NCBI RefSeq assembly: GCF_002118315.1
Contig: NZ_MTSZ01000001.1
Coordinates: forward strand, 620,001 to 684,000
Origin: Kiloniella majae
GTDB taxonomy: Bacteria; Pseudomonadota; Alphaproteobacteria; Kiloniellales; Kiloniellaceae
Length of the DNA: 64,000 nucleotides
Reading direction: 5' to 3'
The notes beneath the pieces are model-generated. The model was given only the letters and a program-made list of their open reading frames with translations. It ran no database searches and was not told where the DNA came from. The position numbers and the translations under genes are program-made. Below, piece after piece: positions 45,585-54,322 of the stretch. Numbering within the stretch: position 1 is the first letter of the stretch; the number at the start of each line of letters is the position of its first letter.

Positions 45585-45613
45585 GGGCTTTGTCACGTTG
45601 CGTAACAAGGCCC
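45585..45613 (+). promoter_or_regulatory. stem-loop in the uspA leader
   Basis: GGGCTTTGT-N11-ACAAGGCCC (one T-G wobble) ends 33 bases before the uspA ATG and is followed by A-rich sequence. Possibly a 5' leader structure affecting translation or stability. Confidence 0.35.
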
Positions 45614-45646
45614 TGAAAAATAAAAACACAACAAGAGGGGAATCAA

Positions 45647-46084
45647 ATGTCCGCTACATTAATAGTAGGACTTGATGGCACAGAGTCCGGTAACCGTGCC
45701 CTTGCCTATGCAAAAAAGCTTGCCAATCTGATTGGCGGGTGTGAACTACTCGTCGTCTATGTTATCGAGTGGTCACCCTACACTTTCCAAACAGCAGAAG
45801 AAAATTCCCAGCGACACAAACGCCGTGAAGAAGAAACCAAAATGGCGATGGAACGCATTATTGATCCTGCAGTGACTTCGTTAAAGGCAGACGGCCTCAA
45901 TGCCAGAGGCATCGTTCGTCATGGCGACGTTGCTGAACTGATTGATAAGGTAGCCGTAGAAGAAAAAGCGGAACAAATCATTGTTGCCCGTTCATCGGAA
46001 GGTGGCTTTGTAAAGCGCGTCTTTGGCACAGCCACAGCCAATCTGGTCATGCACGCCAGCGTCCCCGTCACAGTTGTCGGATAA
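45647..46084 (+). CDS. universal stress protein UspA family
   Basis: Predicted 145-residue single-domain universal stress protein with MSATLIVGLDGTESGNRALAYAKKLA at the start and the C-terminal nucleotide-binding loop VARSSEGGFVKRVFGTATANLVMHASVPVTVV. The glycine pattern resembles ATP-binding members. Its ATG follows GAGGGG. It is 11 bases upstream of the symporter gene and must be co-transcribed; pairing of a Usp with a transporter often means Usp modulates its partner. Confidence 0.92.
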   Translation: MSATLIVGLDGTESGNRALAYAKKLANLIGGCELLVVYVIEWSPYTFQTAEENSQRHKRREEETKMAMERIIDPAVTSLKADGLNARGIVRHGDVAELIDKVAVEEKAEQIIVARSSEGGFVKRVFGTATANLVMHASVPVTVVG

Positions 46085-46095
46085 GGAGAGCACTC

Positions 46096-47667
46096 ATGAA
46101 TAAAATCTTTAAAATCCTCATGCCTGTGCTTGCCCTTTTGAGCACGACATCAATTTCCGCGGCACAGGAAGCCAGTAGTCTCGATGCCCAGATCAATGCA
46201 GGTTTTGCATCGGCAACCGGATGGTTTGTGAACTTTATCTTCGCCCCCTTCCCCGGTACGAGCTTCCCGTGGATTGTCATGTGGCTTGTTATTGCCGCAT
46301 CAATCTTCAGTCTCTATTTTGTCTTTATTCAGTTTCGTCTCTTTGGCCACGCGATCTCTTTGGTCAAAGGTGATTATTCTGATCCAGATGATGCCGGTGA
46401 AGTCAGCCATTTCCAAGCTCTTGCAACAGCCCTGTCGGGCACCGTCGGTCTTGGTAATATTGCGGGCGTCGCCGTTGCTGTCGGCATTGGCGGCCCGGGG
46501 GCAACCTTCTGGATGATTCTTGCCGGATTACTTGGCATGGCATCCAAATTCACCGAATGTACCCTCGGTGTAAAATACAGGAACGAGTACGAAGATGGCA
46601 CCGTTTCCGGTGGCCCCATGTACTATATTTCCAAAGGCTTTACCGAGCGCGGATTACCAGGCGGCAAATTTCTCGCAATCCTGTTTTCCGTTTTCTGTAT
46701 TCTCGGCGCACTGGGTGGCGGAAATATGTTCCAGGCCAATCAGGCCCACGCACAGATCGCTGGTATTGTCGGCGACTATCCCGGTTGGATCACTGGTTTG
46801 ATTTTTGCTGGTGTTGTCTTCGCGGTAATTGTTGGCGGTATCAAATCCATTGCCAATGTTACCGAAAAAATCGTGCCCTTTATGGGGATACTCTACGTCG
46901 GTGCTGCCCTTGTCATTCTTATCATGAATGCAGATCAGATCGGTTGGGCTTTTGGTCAAATCTTCGAAGGTGCCTTTACCGGACTTGGTATTGCAGGCGG
47001 TTTTGTTGGCGCCTTGATTCAGGGCTTTAAACGTGCAGCTTTCTCGAACGAAGCCGGTGTTGGTTCTGCCGCAATTGCACACTCTGCCGTGCGGACGAAA
47101 GAACCTGTGACAGAGGGTGTCGTTTCCCTGTTGGAGCCATTCATCGATACGGTTGTGATCTGTACAATGACGGCACTTGTGATCATCATCACTGGTCAGT
47201 TGACGATCAACCCTGAAACAGGGAACTACATTGTCGAAGGCGGCAAGATCGTTACAGCAACCGGAGTTTCCGGTGTGGCACTGACGTCTGCTGCATTTGA
47301 ATCAGCCTTTGACTGGTTCCCTTATGTGTTGGCGGTTGCCGTGGTTCTTTTTGCTTTCTCGACGATGCTGTCCTGGTCTTACTACGGCCTCAAAGCATGG
47401 ACCTATATGTTTGGTGAAAGTAAAGGTGCAGAGCTAACCTTTAAGATTATTTTCTGTGTCTTCGTCGTGATTGGTGCTGCAGCTAGCCTGGGCCCGGTTA
47501 TCGACTTCTCTGACGCAGCAATCTTTGCAATGGCCGTGGTGAATATCACTGGTCTTTACTTCTTGATGCCAATCGTAAAACGAGAGCTGAACAGCTATAT
47601 GGCTCGCCTCAAAAGCGGCGAAATCAAAAAGTTCTCTGACCAAGCAGGTAAAAGCGCTGCTGAATAG
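46096..47667 (+). CDS. alanine or glycine:cation symporter (AGCS family)
   Basis: Predicted 523-residue secondary transporter importing alanine or glycine with Na+. About 11 helices are visible; the family signature GTVGLGNIAGVAVAVGIGGPGATFWMILAGLLGMASKFTECTLG (about 115-160) and SNEAGVGSAAIAHSA (about 315-330) are diagnostic. The first 25 residues look like an extra signal-type helix (ISAAQE). AAGGAGAG precedes its start. A clean terminator follows at 47715. Confidence 0.93.
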   Translation: MNKIFKILMPVLALLSTTSISAAQEASSLDAQINAGFASATGWFVNFIFAPFPGTSFPWIVMWLVIAASIFSLYFVFIQFRLFGHAISLVKGDYSDPDDAGEVSHFQALATALSGTVGLGNIAGVAVAVGIGGPGATFWMILAGLLGMASKFTECTLGVKYRNEYEDGTVSGGPMYYISKGFTERGLPGGKFLAILFSVFCILGALGGGNMFQANQAHAQIAGIVGDYPGWITGLIFAGVVFAVIVGGIKSIANVTEKIVPFMGILYVGAALVILIMNADQIGWAFGQIFEGAFTGLGIAGGFVGALIQGFKRAAFSNEAGVGSAAIAHSAVRTKEPVTEGVVSLLEPFIDTVVICTMTALVIIITGQLTINPETGNYIVEGGKIVTATGVSGVALTSAAFESAFDWFPYVLAVAVVLFAFSTMLSWSYYGLKAWTYMFGESKGAELTFKIIFCVFVVIGAAASLGPVIDFSDAAIFAMAVVNITGLYFLMPIVKRELNSYMARLKSGEIKKFSDQAGKSAAE

Positions 47668-47714
47668 GCATCCTGAATAAACAGCTGGCAAGAAATTGCA
47701 AGAGCTACGATTAC

Positions 47715-47742
47715 AAACGGGCGGCTATCAGTCGCCCGTTTT
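47715..47742 (+). terminator. rho-independent terminator
   Basis: AAACGGGCG-N9-CGCCCGTTT followed by T-rich sequence, 48 bases after the symporter stop. Confidence 0.88.
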
Positions 47743-47952
47743 CTTATACCTGTTTCCTCTCTCTGGCTTTCCTGCTCTGGCAACATATATCAGTCAAAAG
47801 CCAGCTCCCAAACACAAGGGAGTTCAAGGCAACTATTTTCACATTAAGTATGAAATTACTATCTATACGCTCTGCTTTACTCTACTGAACTTTAATAAGA
47901 ATTTATTCTGCAAAAACTTTCTTAACGGTTGATAACCTGTTAGACTGCTCAT

Positions 47953-48432
47953 GTGAAATATGAAAAGATGAAAACAAATAAACGCAAGATTATTGAGATC
48001 GGCTGGCGAGAATATGTCGGCCTGCCGGAATTTCATATTGAACACGTCAAAGCCAAGATTGATTCAGGTGCACGCACGTCCGCGCTTCATGCTGAAGAAA
48101 TCACCCCCTTTGATCAGGACGGGGTTGGGTTTGTATCTTTTCTCATTCCCTTTATCGGTTGTGAACAAGGCGTCCGCTGTTCTGCGAAGATCGTTGATAA
48201 AAGACCTATAAAAAATACGAGTGGTGTCGCAGAAGATCGCTACATCGTGAAGACGATACTCACCTTGGGGCAAGAGCGATGGCCGGTAGAAGTGTCCTTA
48301 ACCAGCAGGCAATCCATGCGGTTCCCTGTCATTATCGGACGTACCGCAATCAGGGAAAAAGGGTTCTTACTCAACGCGGGTAAATCTTACCTATCAGCAC
48401 GACCTGGCTACATATCCTCAAAGCCAGATTAA
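47953..48432 (+). CDS. RimB-like retropepsin-type protease (ATP-dependent zinc protease family)
   Basis: Predicted 159-residue (or 154 from ATG 47968) soluble protein of the family once called ATP-dependent zinc proteases and now known as retropepsin-like aspartic proteases. The active-site block is KAKIDSGARTSALHAEEI, and a second conserved block is FPVIIGRTAIREKGFLL. In Pseudomonas the homologue RimB trims the glutamate tail that RimK adds to ribosomal protein S6. Here it lies 69 bases upstream of rimK. GTG at 47953 or ATG at 47968 could start it. Confidence 0.85.
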   Translation: MKYEKMKTNKRKIIEIGWREYVGLPEFHIEHVKAKIDSGARTSALHAEEITPFDQDGVGFVSFLIPFIGCEQGVRCSAKIVDKRPIKNTSGVAEDRYIVKTILTLGQERWPVEVSLTSRQSMRFPVIIGRTAIREKGFLLNAGKSYLSARPGYISSKPD

Positions 48433-48501
48433 CAGATCAATCTGTTTACGAAAATCGAACACGAAGCATAAAATCCATACCATTGAAAATGGAGTAACAT
48501 C

Positions 48502-49407
48502 ATGAAAATTGCGATGTTGGCACGGAATGCCAACCTCTATACGCACCAGCGCTTGAAAGCAGCCGCTGAAGACCGGGGACACGAACTCGATATCATTAAC
48601 ACCTTACGGTGCTATATGAATATCGCCTCACGTCGTCCCGAAGTTTATTACAATGGCGAAAAGTTAACCGGATATGACGCTGTCATTCCTCGTATCGGTG
48701 CTTCCGTAACCTATTACGGTACCGCAGTTTTACGACAGTTCGAGATGATGGGGGTTTTCCCTCTGAATGAATCAGTTGCGATTGGAAGATCCCGGGACAA
48801 ATTACGCTCCATGCAGCTTTTGGCACGTGATGGCATTGGCCTGCCCGTGACAACTTTTGCTCATGACCCCAAACAAACCGACGAAGTATTGAAGCTCGCA
48901 GGCGGCGCCCCCTTGGTTATCAAGCTTTTGGAAGGAACCCAGGGCATCGGTGTTGTCCTCGCTGATAGTGACAGGTCCGCAACCTCCGTCATCGAAGCTT
49001 TCCGTGGCGTTAAGGTGAACATTCTGGTTCAGGAATTTATCAAAGAAGCAGGCGGCACCGATATTCGTGCCCTGGTCATTGGCGGCAAAGTGGTTGCTGC
49101 GATGAAACGGACAGGTGCCGAGGGCGACTTCAGATCAAACCTCCATCGTGGGGGCAGTGCAAAACCGATCAAGATATCACCGGAAGAACGCTCAACAGCT
49201 ATTCGCGCCGCAAAGGCAATGGGCCTCAACGTTTGCGGTGTTGATATGCTACGTGCCAACCACGGTCCCGTTGTCATGGAAGTCAATTCATCCCCCGGCC
49301 TCGAAGGTGTTGAAAAAGCAACAGGAATTGATATCGCTGGCAAGATCATCGAGTTTCTGGAAAAGAAAGCAAAACCTGGCCAAACGAAAACCAAAGGTAA
49401 AGGATAA
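48502..49407 (+). CDS. rimK: ribosomal protein S6 glutamate ligase family (RimK-like ATP-grasp)
   Basis: Predicted 301-residue ATP-grasp ligase. [27 protein letters not shown] at the start, [27 protein letters not shown], the ATP-grasp loop [16 protein letters not shown] and the metal-binding [15 protein letters not shown] near the end are all RimK-type. In E. coli RimK adds glutamates to the C-terminus of S6. Its stop and the next start share TAATG, so the third gene is coupled. The target here is presumed S6. Confidence 0.93.
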   Translation: MKIAMLARNANLYTHQRLKAAAEDRGHELDIINTLRCYMNIASRRPEVYYNGEKLTGYDAVIPRIGASVTYYGTAVLRQFEMMGVFPLNESVAIGRSRDKLRSMQLLARDGIGLPVTTFAHDPKQTDEVLKLAGGAPLVIKLLEGTQGIGVVLADSDRSATSVIEAFRGVKVNILVQEFIKEAGGTDIRALVIGGKVVAAMKRTGAEGDFRSNLHRGGSAKPIKISPEERSTAIRAAKAMGLNVCGVDMLRANHGPVVMEVNSSPGLEGVEKATGIDIAGKIIEFLEKKAKPGQTKTKGKG

Positions 49408-50450
49408 TGCCTGGTCGTCCTCCTTTTCAACTTGGTGAGTACAATATCGAAGCCGGTACACGTCAAACCGTGGACCTGCCGGTCAGTACTCTGTCCGACC
49501 ACACACCGGTCTCTATGTCTGTACATGTTATCCACGGGAAAAGGCCGGGGCCAACGCTTTTTGTCAGTGCCGCCATCCATGGTGACGAAGTCATCGGGGT
49601 CGAAGTCGTCCGGCGGTTGCTTCGAACCAATGGCCTCAACAAGTTGAGGGGTACCCTGCTGGCGATCCCGATCGTCAACTCCTTTGGTTTTATGAACCAT
49701 TCTCGCTATCTGCCCGACAGACGTGATCTGAACAGGTCTTTCCCCGGCTCCCCCAAGGGATCACTTGCCTCTCGCCTCGCAGATATTTTTATGGAAGAAA
49801 TTGTCGCCCGATCAGATGTTGGTATTGATCTTCATTCTGCCTCCTTTCATAGAACCAATCTGCCCCAAATCCGTTTGACACCCTCCAAACCCGAAACCAT
49901 GGCATTGGCCAAGGCTTTTGCAGCCCCGCTAATTCTGACATCAAAAATTCGCCCCAACTCTCTGCGGCAGGCGGCACAGGAAAAAGGGGTCGATATTCTG
50001 GTTTATGAAGCCGGCGAAGGATTGCGCTTTGACGAAATGGCTGCACGTGTCGGCACTGCGGGTACTATCAGGGTCATGCGTCATCTGGAAATGCTCCCGG
50101 CAAAAAGCTCGGCAAAAGCCAGGGTAAAACCGATCATCTCCTCGTCCAGTTCCTGGGTCCGAGCTCCGGCTGGCGGCCTGCTACGCCTGTTCAAAAGTGC
50201 TGGCGAAGATGTCAAAAAAGGTGACGTTCTTGGTATCGTTTCCGACCCCTTCGGCGAAATTGAAACCGACGTTCTGTCAACAGAGGAAGGTTTGATTATT
50301 GGCCGGACCAACCTGCCCGTCATCAACGAAGGCGACGGCTTGGTCCACATTGCAAAAATCAATGGAAATGCCGACCCCGCAGCAACCATCGACAGCCTGA
50401 CATCTCAACTGGAACAGGACCCTCTGTTTGACGAGGATGAAATTATCTGA
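49407..50450 (+). CDS. AstE/AspA (succinylglutamate desuccinylase/aspartoacylase) family zinc peptidase-like protein
   Basis: Predicted 347-residue M14-related zinc enzyme. Metal ligands are His and Glu in SAAIHGDEVIGVEVVRRL (about 57-60) and His in VGIDLHSASFHRTNLP (about 140); the catalytic Glu is probably in YEAGEGLRFDE. A C-terminal beta domain (about 250-330) resembles a lipoyl/biotin-like fold. It overlaps rimK's stop (TAATG). A zinc amidase in this operon could remove or trim amino-acid tags on S6 or another RimK target; that link is inference. Confidence 0.9.
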   Translation: MPGRPPFQLGEYNIEAGTRQTVDLPVSTLSDHTPVSMSVHVIHGKRPGPTLFVSAAIHGDEVIGVEVVRRLLRTNGLNKLRGTLLAIPIVNSFGFMNHSRYLPDRRDLNRSFPGSPKGSLASRLADIFMEEIVARSDVGIDLHSASFHRTNLPQIRLTPSKPETMALAKAFAAPLILTSKIRPNSLRQAAQEKGVDILVYEAGEGLRFDEMAARVGTAGTIRVMRHLEMLPAKSSAKARVKPIISSSSSWVRAPAGGLLRLFKSAGEDVKKGDVLGIVSDPFGEIETDVLSTEEGLIIGRTNLPVINEGDGLVHIAKINGNADPAATIDSLTSQLEQDPLFDEDEII

Positions 50451-50500
50451 ATTTTCACCCAATTTCGTGACCAGTATAGAGATTTACCAGTGTAAAAAAT

Positions 50501-50596
50501 TTAATCGCCTCCGCAATCCGCGCCGCAACCGTTGCTGCTATCATGCCCGCCACTATTCCCATCGTAATCTGGATTGGTCCACGATGCTTCTTGCAT
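50501..50596 (-). CDS. possible 31-residue peptide with Gly/Cys-rich tail
   Basis: Very short frame of 31 residues, M-QEASWTNPDYDGN followed by a Gly/Cys/Asp-rich end (GGHDSSNGCGADCGGD). The tail resembles the Cys/Gly ends of some small secreted or membrane proteins, so this may be a small gene or a relic of a longer one. No convincing ribosome site is present and a TAG stands three codons upstream, so confidence is low. Confidence 0.3.
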   Translation of the reverse strand: MQEASWTNPDYDGNSGGHDSSNGCGADCGGD

Positions 50597-50667
50597 AATT
50601 GCCTATGCACCCGTCCCCCCATAGACGCTTAAAGCAGAAGCTCTTATCAAGCACCCTATCTGATCAT

Positions 50668-51237
50668 TTATGCCTGTAAAACACGGCAACCCGTTTCGTC
50701 ACAGGAAGCTTCTTTTCCCTGTTCTTCGTCAGAAATATGGCCTTTGCTTTGTCCAGCCTTGAATGGCTGTTCCTTTATCAAGGACATAATCTCAGCGCCT
50801 AATTGTAGATCAGATATCATCCCAAATTTTTGTCGTCGAAGCTTACCCTGCCGATCAATAAGGATTAAAGTTGGCGTGCCTTGCAACTGATAACGGGCCA
50901 TTGTCTTTGGGACTGGGCCTTGGTCTGCGGGCATATCGATGCCAACAGGAAATGTAATACGATACTCGTACAAAAAAGCCTTTAGACTTTTTGGCCCCAT
51001 CGCAGCGTGATGTTCAAAAACAGAATGCAACCCAAGCACGACAAGATCATCCGATGAAAATAGTTGCCGCGCTTTCTGAGCTTGCGGAAGACCATGTTCT
51101 ACACATCCCGGACAAAGCATCTGAAAGGCTTCGATTAGGACCACCTTTCCGAGGCAACTCTTTAAGCTAATATCTTTATCACTGTTCATCCATTCGGATA
51201 TCTGTTGTTCTGGAGCTTGTTGAAATTTATTCCTCAT
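50668..51237 (-). CDS. thioredoxin-like (TlpA/AhpC-TSA type) redox protein
   Basis: Predicted 189-residue thioredoxin-fold protein. The redox motif Cys-Pro-Gly-Cys is in EAFQMLCPGCVEHGLPQAQKARQLF (about residue 42), with the cis-Pro region in YQLQGTPTLILIDRQGKLRRQ. There is no signal peptide, so it should act in the cytosol. The C-terminal 25 residues carry two further cysteines (SCDETGCRVLQA). Partner unknown; it is transcribed alone. Confidence 0.87.
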   Translation of the reverse strand: MRNKFQQAPEQQISEWMNSDKDISLKSCLGKVVLIEAFQMLCPGCVEHGLPQAQKARQLFSSDDLVVLGLHSVFEHHAAMGPKSLKAFLYEYRITFPVGIDMPADQGPVPKTMARYQLQGTPTLILIDRQGKLRRQKFGMISDLQLGAEIMSLIKEQPFKAGQSKGHISDEEQGKEASCDETGCRVLQA

Positions 51238-51371
51238 TCACACTTACCTCTAATTCTCTGTCACACCAATAATCATTGGCTGCAATTGTTGTCTGATAAT
51301 GAATAACCACGACTTATAAGACAGCGATCAAATCAATCATAAGTTTCTCGTAATTCTCTCCTGCCTTAGCG

Positions 51372-51409
51372 TCCCCACCAGAGAAGGGGGATATTTTCTC
51401 TGGTGGGGA
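51372..51409 (-). terminator. strong 14-bp stem-loop
   Basis: TCCCCACCAGAGAA and TTCTCTGGTGGGGA pair perfectly around a 10-base loop, 37 bases past the stop of the secreted unknown protein gene on its transcript. No T-run follows on either strand, so a terminator or a 3'-stabilising structure is likely. Confidence 0.6.
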
Positions 51410-51445
51410 AGATCCCTAGGCTTCTAACAACCGTCCGGATCTAGA

Positions 51446-52231
51446 TTAATTAGACGTAAGATTGGCCTTCCCTTCCTGCATGATGATACCAGGGAAAGAG
51501 AGGTCTCCCGATGCCACATCGTGTGCCTGATTTACGCATAGCAAAGGATTGTGACTGTTCTCTTCTGATACATTAAGTACAGCAGTCATGGCATCAAAGT
51601 GAGCGCCTTCGGCACCCTTAACTGGTAAAGTTACCGTTAGCTGATTATCAAAAAGAATGGGGCTTTGTCCCGGCGCATCCAAAGCGATCGGCAAATCAGG
51701 CATCGTCGCGGGCACAAGATCTTGTCCTGGCGAGATTTCCCGAACTTTAAAGCCAGCACCACAAGCTGCATCCTTTGCCAGAACTGCCCAGTGAGCATGC
51801 CATGTCTTACCATCATTAGCAGGATCACCATCATTATTTTCATCATAAAGCGGCGTATCATCAAAATCAGGATGAGATGTAATAGCTAATGCCAACACGC
51901 CAGAATTAGGGGTAAAACCGACACCTGATGGATCGATTTTAGTCGGCCAGACATAAGCAAATACAGATGAACCACGAAATGCACCTGTTACTTCAGGTGT
52001 AACTGTTCCAGCCTCACCAGCCAACTCCATCAAAAAAGTCGCCCACCGCCCATCAGTATTGGCAGAAGCCTTAATGATATCAAAAGGAGGAATGATATTT
52101 TTGTCCACGGAACTTTTAATATCGTGCGCCATTGCTTGGGTACTGACAAGTGCCCCTGCTCCAACAATAACCCCTGTGACAAAAACAAAAGGCATCAGAT
52201 AAGCACTATTTTTTTTGAATAAATTAGTCAT
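51446..52231 (-). CDS. secreted protein of unknown function
   Basis: Predicted 261-residue protein with a signal peptide of about 35 residues (ending VSTQAMA-HDI). The mature part is acidic with an Asp/Asn-rich stretch (YDENNDGDPANDGKTWHAHW) that could bind calcium or another metal, and two cysteines (CGAGF, CVNQ) that may form a disulfide. No family recognised. It is divergent from a MarR regulator, with palindromes between, so it is probably MarR-controlled. Confidence 0.78.
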   Translation of the reverse strand: MTNLFKKNSAYLMPFVFVTGVIVGAGALVSTQAMAHDIKSSVDKNIIPPFDIIKASANTDGRWATFLMELAGEAGTVTPEVTGAFRGSSVFAYVWPTKIDPSGVGFTPNSGVLALAITSHPDFDDTPLYDENNDGDPANDGKTWHAHWAVLAKDAACGAGFKVREISPGQDLVPATMPDLPIALDAPGQSPILFDNQLTVTLPVKGAEGAHFDAMTAVLNVSEENSHNPLLCVNQAHDVASGDLSFPGIIMQEGKANLTSN

Positions 52232-52247
52232 GTTTGACTATCTCCTT

Positions 52248-52331
52248 AATAATAGTATCGACTCGAAACATTATTATAGATAACATATCTATTCACACTT
52301 GCAAGAACTGTTTTTACTCGATACTATTATT
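52248..52331. promoter_or_regulatory. MarR operator region with three symmetric elements
   Basis: A perfect 14-bp inverted repeat flanks the whole divergent promoter: AATAATAGTATCGA at 52248-52261 and TCGATACTATTATT at 52318-52331. Between them ATAGATA-ACA-TATCTAT (52276-52292) is a perfect MarR-size palindrome. The second arm ends two bases before the MarR ATG. Confidence 0.65.
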
Positions 52332-52333
52332 GG

Positions 52334-52891
52334 ATGAATAAGCCACAACAATTTATCAACCTGTTATCCCGACTTTCTCGCTTGGTTAACCATGATGGTC
52401 ATTCTAAGGGCCTCAAGCCTGCACAATGGGATGCAATACGCTATCTCGCACAGGCTAATCGTTTTTCGCGTAGCCCCGGCGCCCTAACCATCTATCTCGG
52501 CGCAACCAAAGGCACGATATCCCAAACTTTGATGACGCTGGAAAAAAAGGGATTTGTGGCCAAAACTCAAGATCTACATGACAAACGTGCAGTGGCTCTC
52601 AAACTAACAACAGCAGGTGAAAATCTTGCCAAGGAAGACGCACTGAAACCTTTTCAGAGAATGCTATCGGATCTTCCAGCCAATGAACAAAACGATATCA
52701 CTCTTGCTTTGGAAAAATTACTCCTCGCCAAACTGAGAAGTGACGGCAACAAACCTTTTGGCATATGCAACACATGTCGGCATTTCAGGAAAAATAATCA
52801 ATCCGGGTCCCCACATTTTTGCGATCTGCTTAAAGAGCCTTTGTGCGACATTGAGAGTGAAAAAATCTGTGTAGAACAAACCCCGGCTTAA
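52334..52891 (+). CDS. MarR family regulator with Cys-rich C-terminal tail
   Basis: Predicted 185-residue regulator. The winged helix (about 25-120: LKPAQWDAIRYLAQANRFSRSPGALTIYLGATKGTISQTLMTLEKKGFV) is followed by a tail with five cysteines (FGICNTCRHFRKN, HFCDLLKEPLCDIESEKICVE) that could bind zinc or an iron-sulfur cluster and so sense metal or redox state. I recall this tail in a MarR subgroup of marine bacteria. It is divergent from the secreted unknown protein and very probably represses it. Confidence 0.9.
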   Translation: MNKPQQFINLLSRLSRLVNHDGHSKGLKPAQWDAIRYLAQANRFSRSPGALTIYLGATKGTISQTLMTLEKKGFVAKTQDLHDKRAVALKLTTAGENLAKEDALKPFQRMLSDLPANEQNDITLALEKLLLAKLRSDGNKPFGICNTCRHFRKNNQSGSPHFCDLLKEPLCDIESEKICVEQTPA

Positions 52892-53205
52892 TTTGAAATC
52901 ATACACATATAACAAATCCCCATTGCATCCCGCTTAAAAGAGGCGCAAGCTATAACGAATTTAAAGCTCTGTTAGATTGCAGAGCTTTTGTCTGTTTATA
53001 CATTTCAGACGAACCACCTTGTTCACACGCCTGTACTGGTTCTTCCTCTTCATCAGATCAGAGCCAGCCTTTGCCAGAATCAACTTTTCACTGACAAAGA
53101 TCTGACATCGCTCACCTTAACAGGACGTCGTATCACCCTGACCTGTGTCAAACGGGCCAATTATTTCCTCCCTACAAGGGCAGGATAACAGAGGACTTTC
53201 GCAGC
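52892..53205. other. intergenic region with a terminator
   Basis: Between MarR and the EamA gene. Apart from the terminator at 52963-52988 nothing is recognised; short frames here lack family features. Confidence 0.4.
52963..52988 (+). terminator. rho-independent terminator
   Basis: AAAGCTCTG-N8-CAGAGCTTT followed by TGTCTGTTT, 72 bases after the MarR stop. Confidence 0.8.
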
Positions 53206-54162
53206 ATGCAGTTCGTACCCGAACGCATATCAACATACTGGTTAGAAGATCTCCTTCCCGAATTTTCGGGGCGATGGAACACAATCCCCGGCAATATCCG
53301 CGGGGCTATTCTCGTTCTTTTCGCCACCTTGAGCGGTTCGATTATGGGAGCTTTGATTAAGGTCGTCGGGCAGCGTGTACCCGTTTTTGAAATCCTCTTT
53401 ATCCGTCAGCTTTTTGCCCTGATCATGATTGCCCCGATCATTATTAAATCAGGTTCCTCTGCCTTTAAAACCAGCGTCTGGAAACTTTATCTTCTCCGCG
53501 GCGCCTTTTCCTTCGTCGCCATGAGCGCAGGGTTCACCGCCGTCGTCTATATGCCCCTGGCAGAGGTCACCGCCATTGGCTTTGTTCGCACACTTTTCAC
53601 CACACTTCTTGCCATTGTCTTCCTGCGCGAAGTGGTGGGTATCCGTCGTTGGTCGGTCACAATTATCGGGTTTATTGGCGTGTTGGTGATCATTCGCCCT
53701 GATACCGGGGAATTTAATATCTACGCTGTTTTAGCCGTGATTTCAGCCTTTTTTGTTGCCGCCATTATGATTATTCTGCGCAAGGTTTCACAAATCGACA
53801 AGCCATCAACCATCATGGTTTATCAATCCCTTCTCGTTACGCTTTTCATGGCGGGTCCCGCCTGGTGGTATTGGACAGCCCCAACCCTAAGCGAGGTGTT
53901 AATCATTATCCTGATTGCCTTGTTGCTCTCTGCCATGCAGTGGTTTTACATTCAGGCCTATCGCGTTGCCGAGGCTGTTACCGTTGCACAGGTAGAATAC
54001 GTGCGCCTGCTCTTTGCCACCGGTATCGGCATCCTCTTTTTCTCAGAAATCCCGACCCTCTGGACCCTTTTGGGGGCAAGTATAATTGTTGCCTCAACCT
54101 TCTATACCGTCCATCGTTCCGCCGTACGCAAAAAAGAGCGAGAGGCTATCGGGGATAGGTAA
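53206..54162 (+). CDS. EamA/DMT family exporter
   Basis: Predicted 318-residue, ten-helix drug/metabolite transporter. About 25 polar residues (including the segment WLEDLLPEFSGRWN) precede the first helix; the EamA repeats follow (FATLSGSIMGALIKVVGQRVPVFEILFIRQ; VAQVEYVRLLFATGIGILFFSEIPTLWTLLGA). Ends with a basic tail. The fourth EamA protein in the window. Substrate unknown; no regulator adjacent. Confidence 0.9.
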   Translation: MQFVPERISTYWLEDLLPEFSGRWNTIPGNIRGAILVLFATLSGSIMGALIKVVGQRVPVFEILFIRQLFALIMIAPIIIKSGSSAFKTSVWKLYLLRGAFSFVAMSAGFTAVVYMPLAEVTAIGFVRTLFTTLLAIVFLREVVGIRRWSVTIIGFIGVLVIIRPDTGEFNIYAVLAVISAFFVAAIMIILRKVSQIDKPSTIMVYQSLLVTLFMAGPAWWYWTAPTLSEVLIIILIALLLSAMQWFYIQAYRVAEAVTVAQVEYVRLLFATGIGILFFSEIPTLWTLLGASIIVASTFYTVHRSAVRKKEREAIGDR

Positions 54163-54252
54163 AAGCCCCCTGGAATTTTGATATCGCAGGCTTCTTGCGA
54201 CTTCTCACCCCCCACACGACCTTCTTGTCACTTAATCGGTAATACAGAAGAG

Positions 54253-54299
54253 CAAATAATTATACAATATGTATAATTATTTGTATTATCAGGATAATA
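54253..54299. promoter_or_regulatory. palindromic operator of the AbrB/MazE remnant
   Basis: A perfect 13-bp inverted repeat, CAAATAATTATAC-N5-GTATAATTATTTG (54253-54283), is followed at once by TATTAT-N4-ATAATA (54284-54299). Such AT-rich palindromes autoregulate MazE/AbrB-type antitoxins. It is 24 bases before the antitoxin remnant's ATG. Confidence 0.65.
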
Positions 54300-54322
54300 T
54301 CATTTTAAGGACGAGATGAATT

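Larger units (their letters stand above)
45272..45646. other. long leader/promoter region of the uspA-symporter unit
   Basis: About 375 bases. It contains the 13-bp palindrome at 45504-45537 and a GGGCTTTGT...ACAAGGCCC stem-loop at 45585-45613 about 34 bases before the uspA start. No coding sequence is apparent. Confidence 0.5.

Noticed and set aside
49029-49700. 223-residue minus-strand frame across rimK and the AstE/AspA gene
   Set aside because: Both plus-strand genes have strong family motifs over the same bases; the antisense frame shows none.
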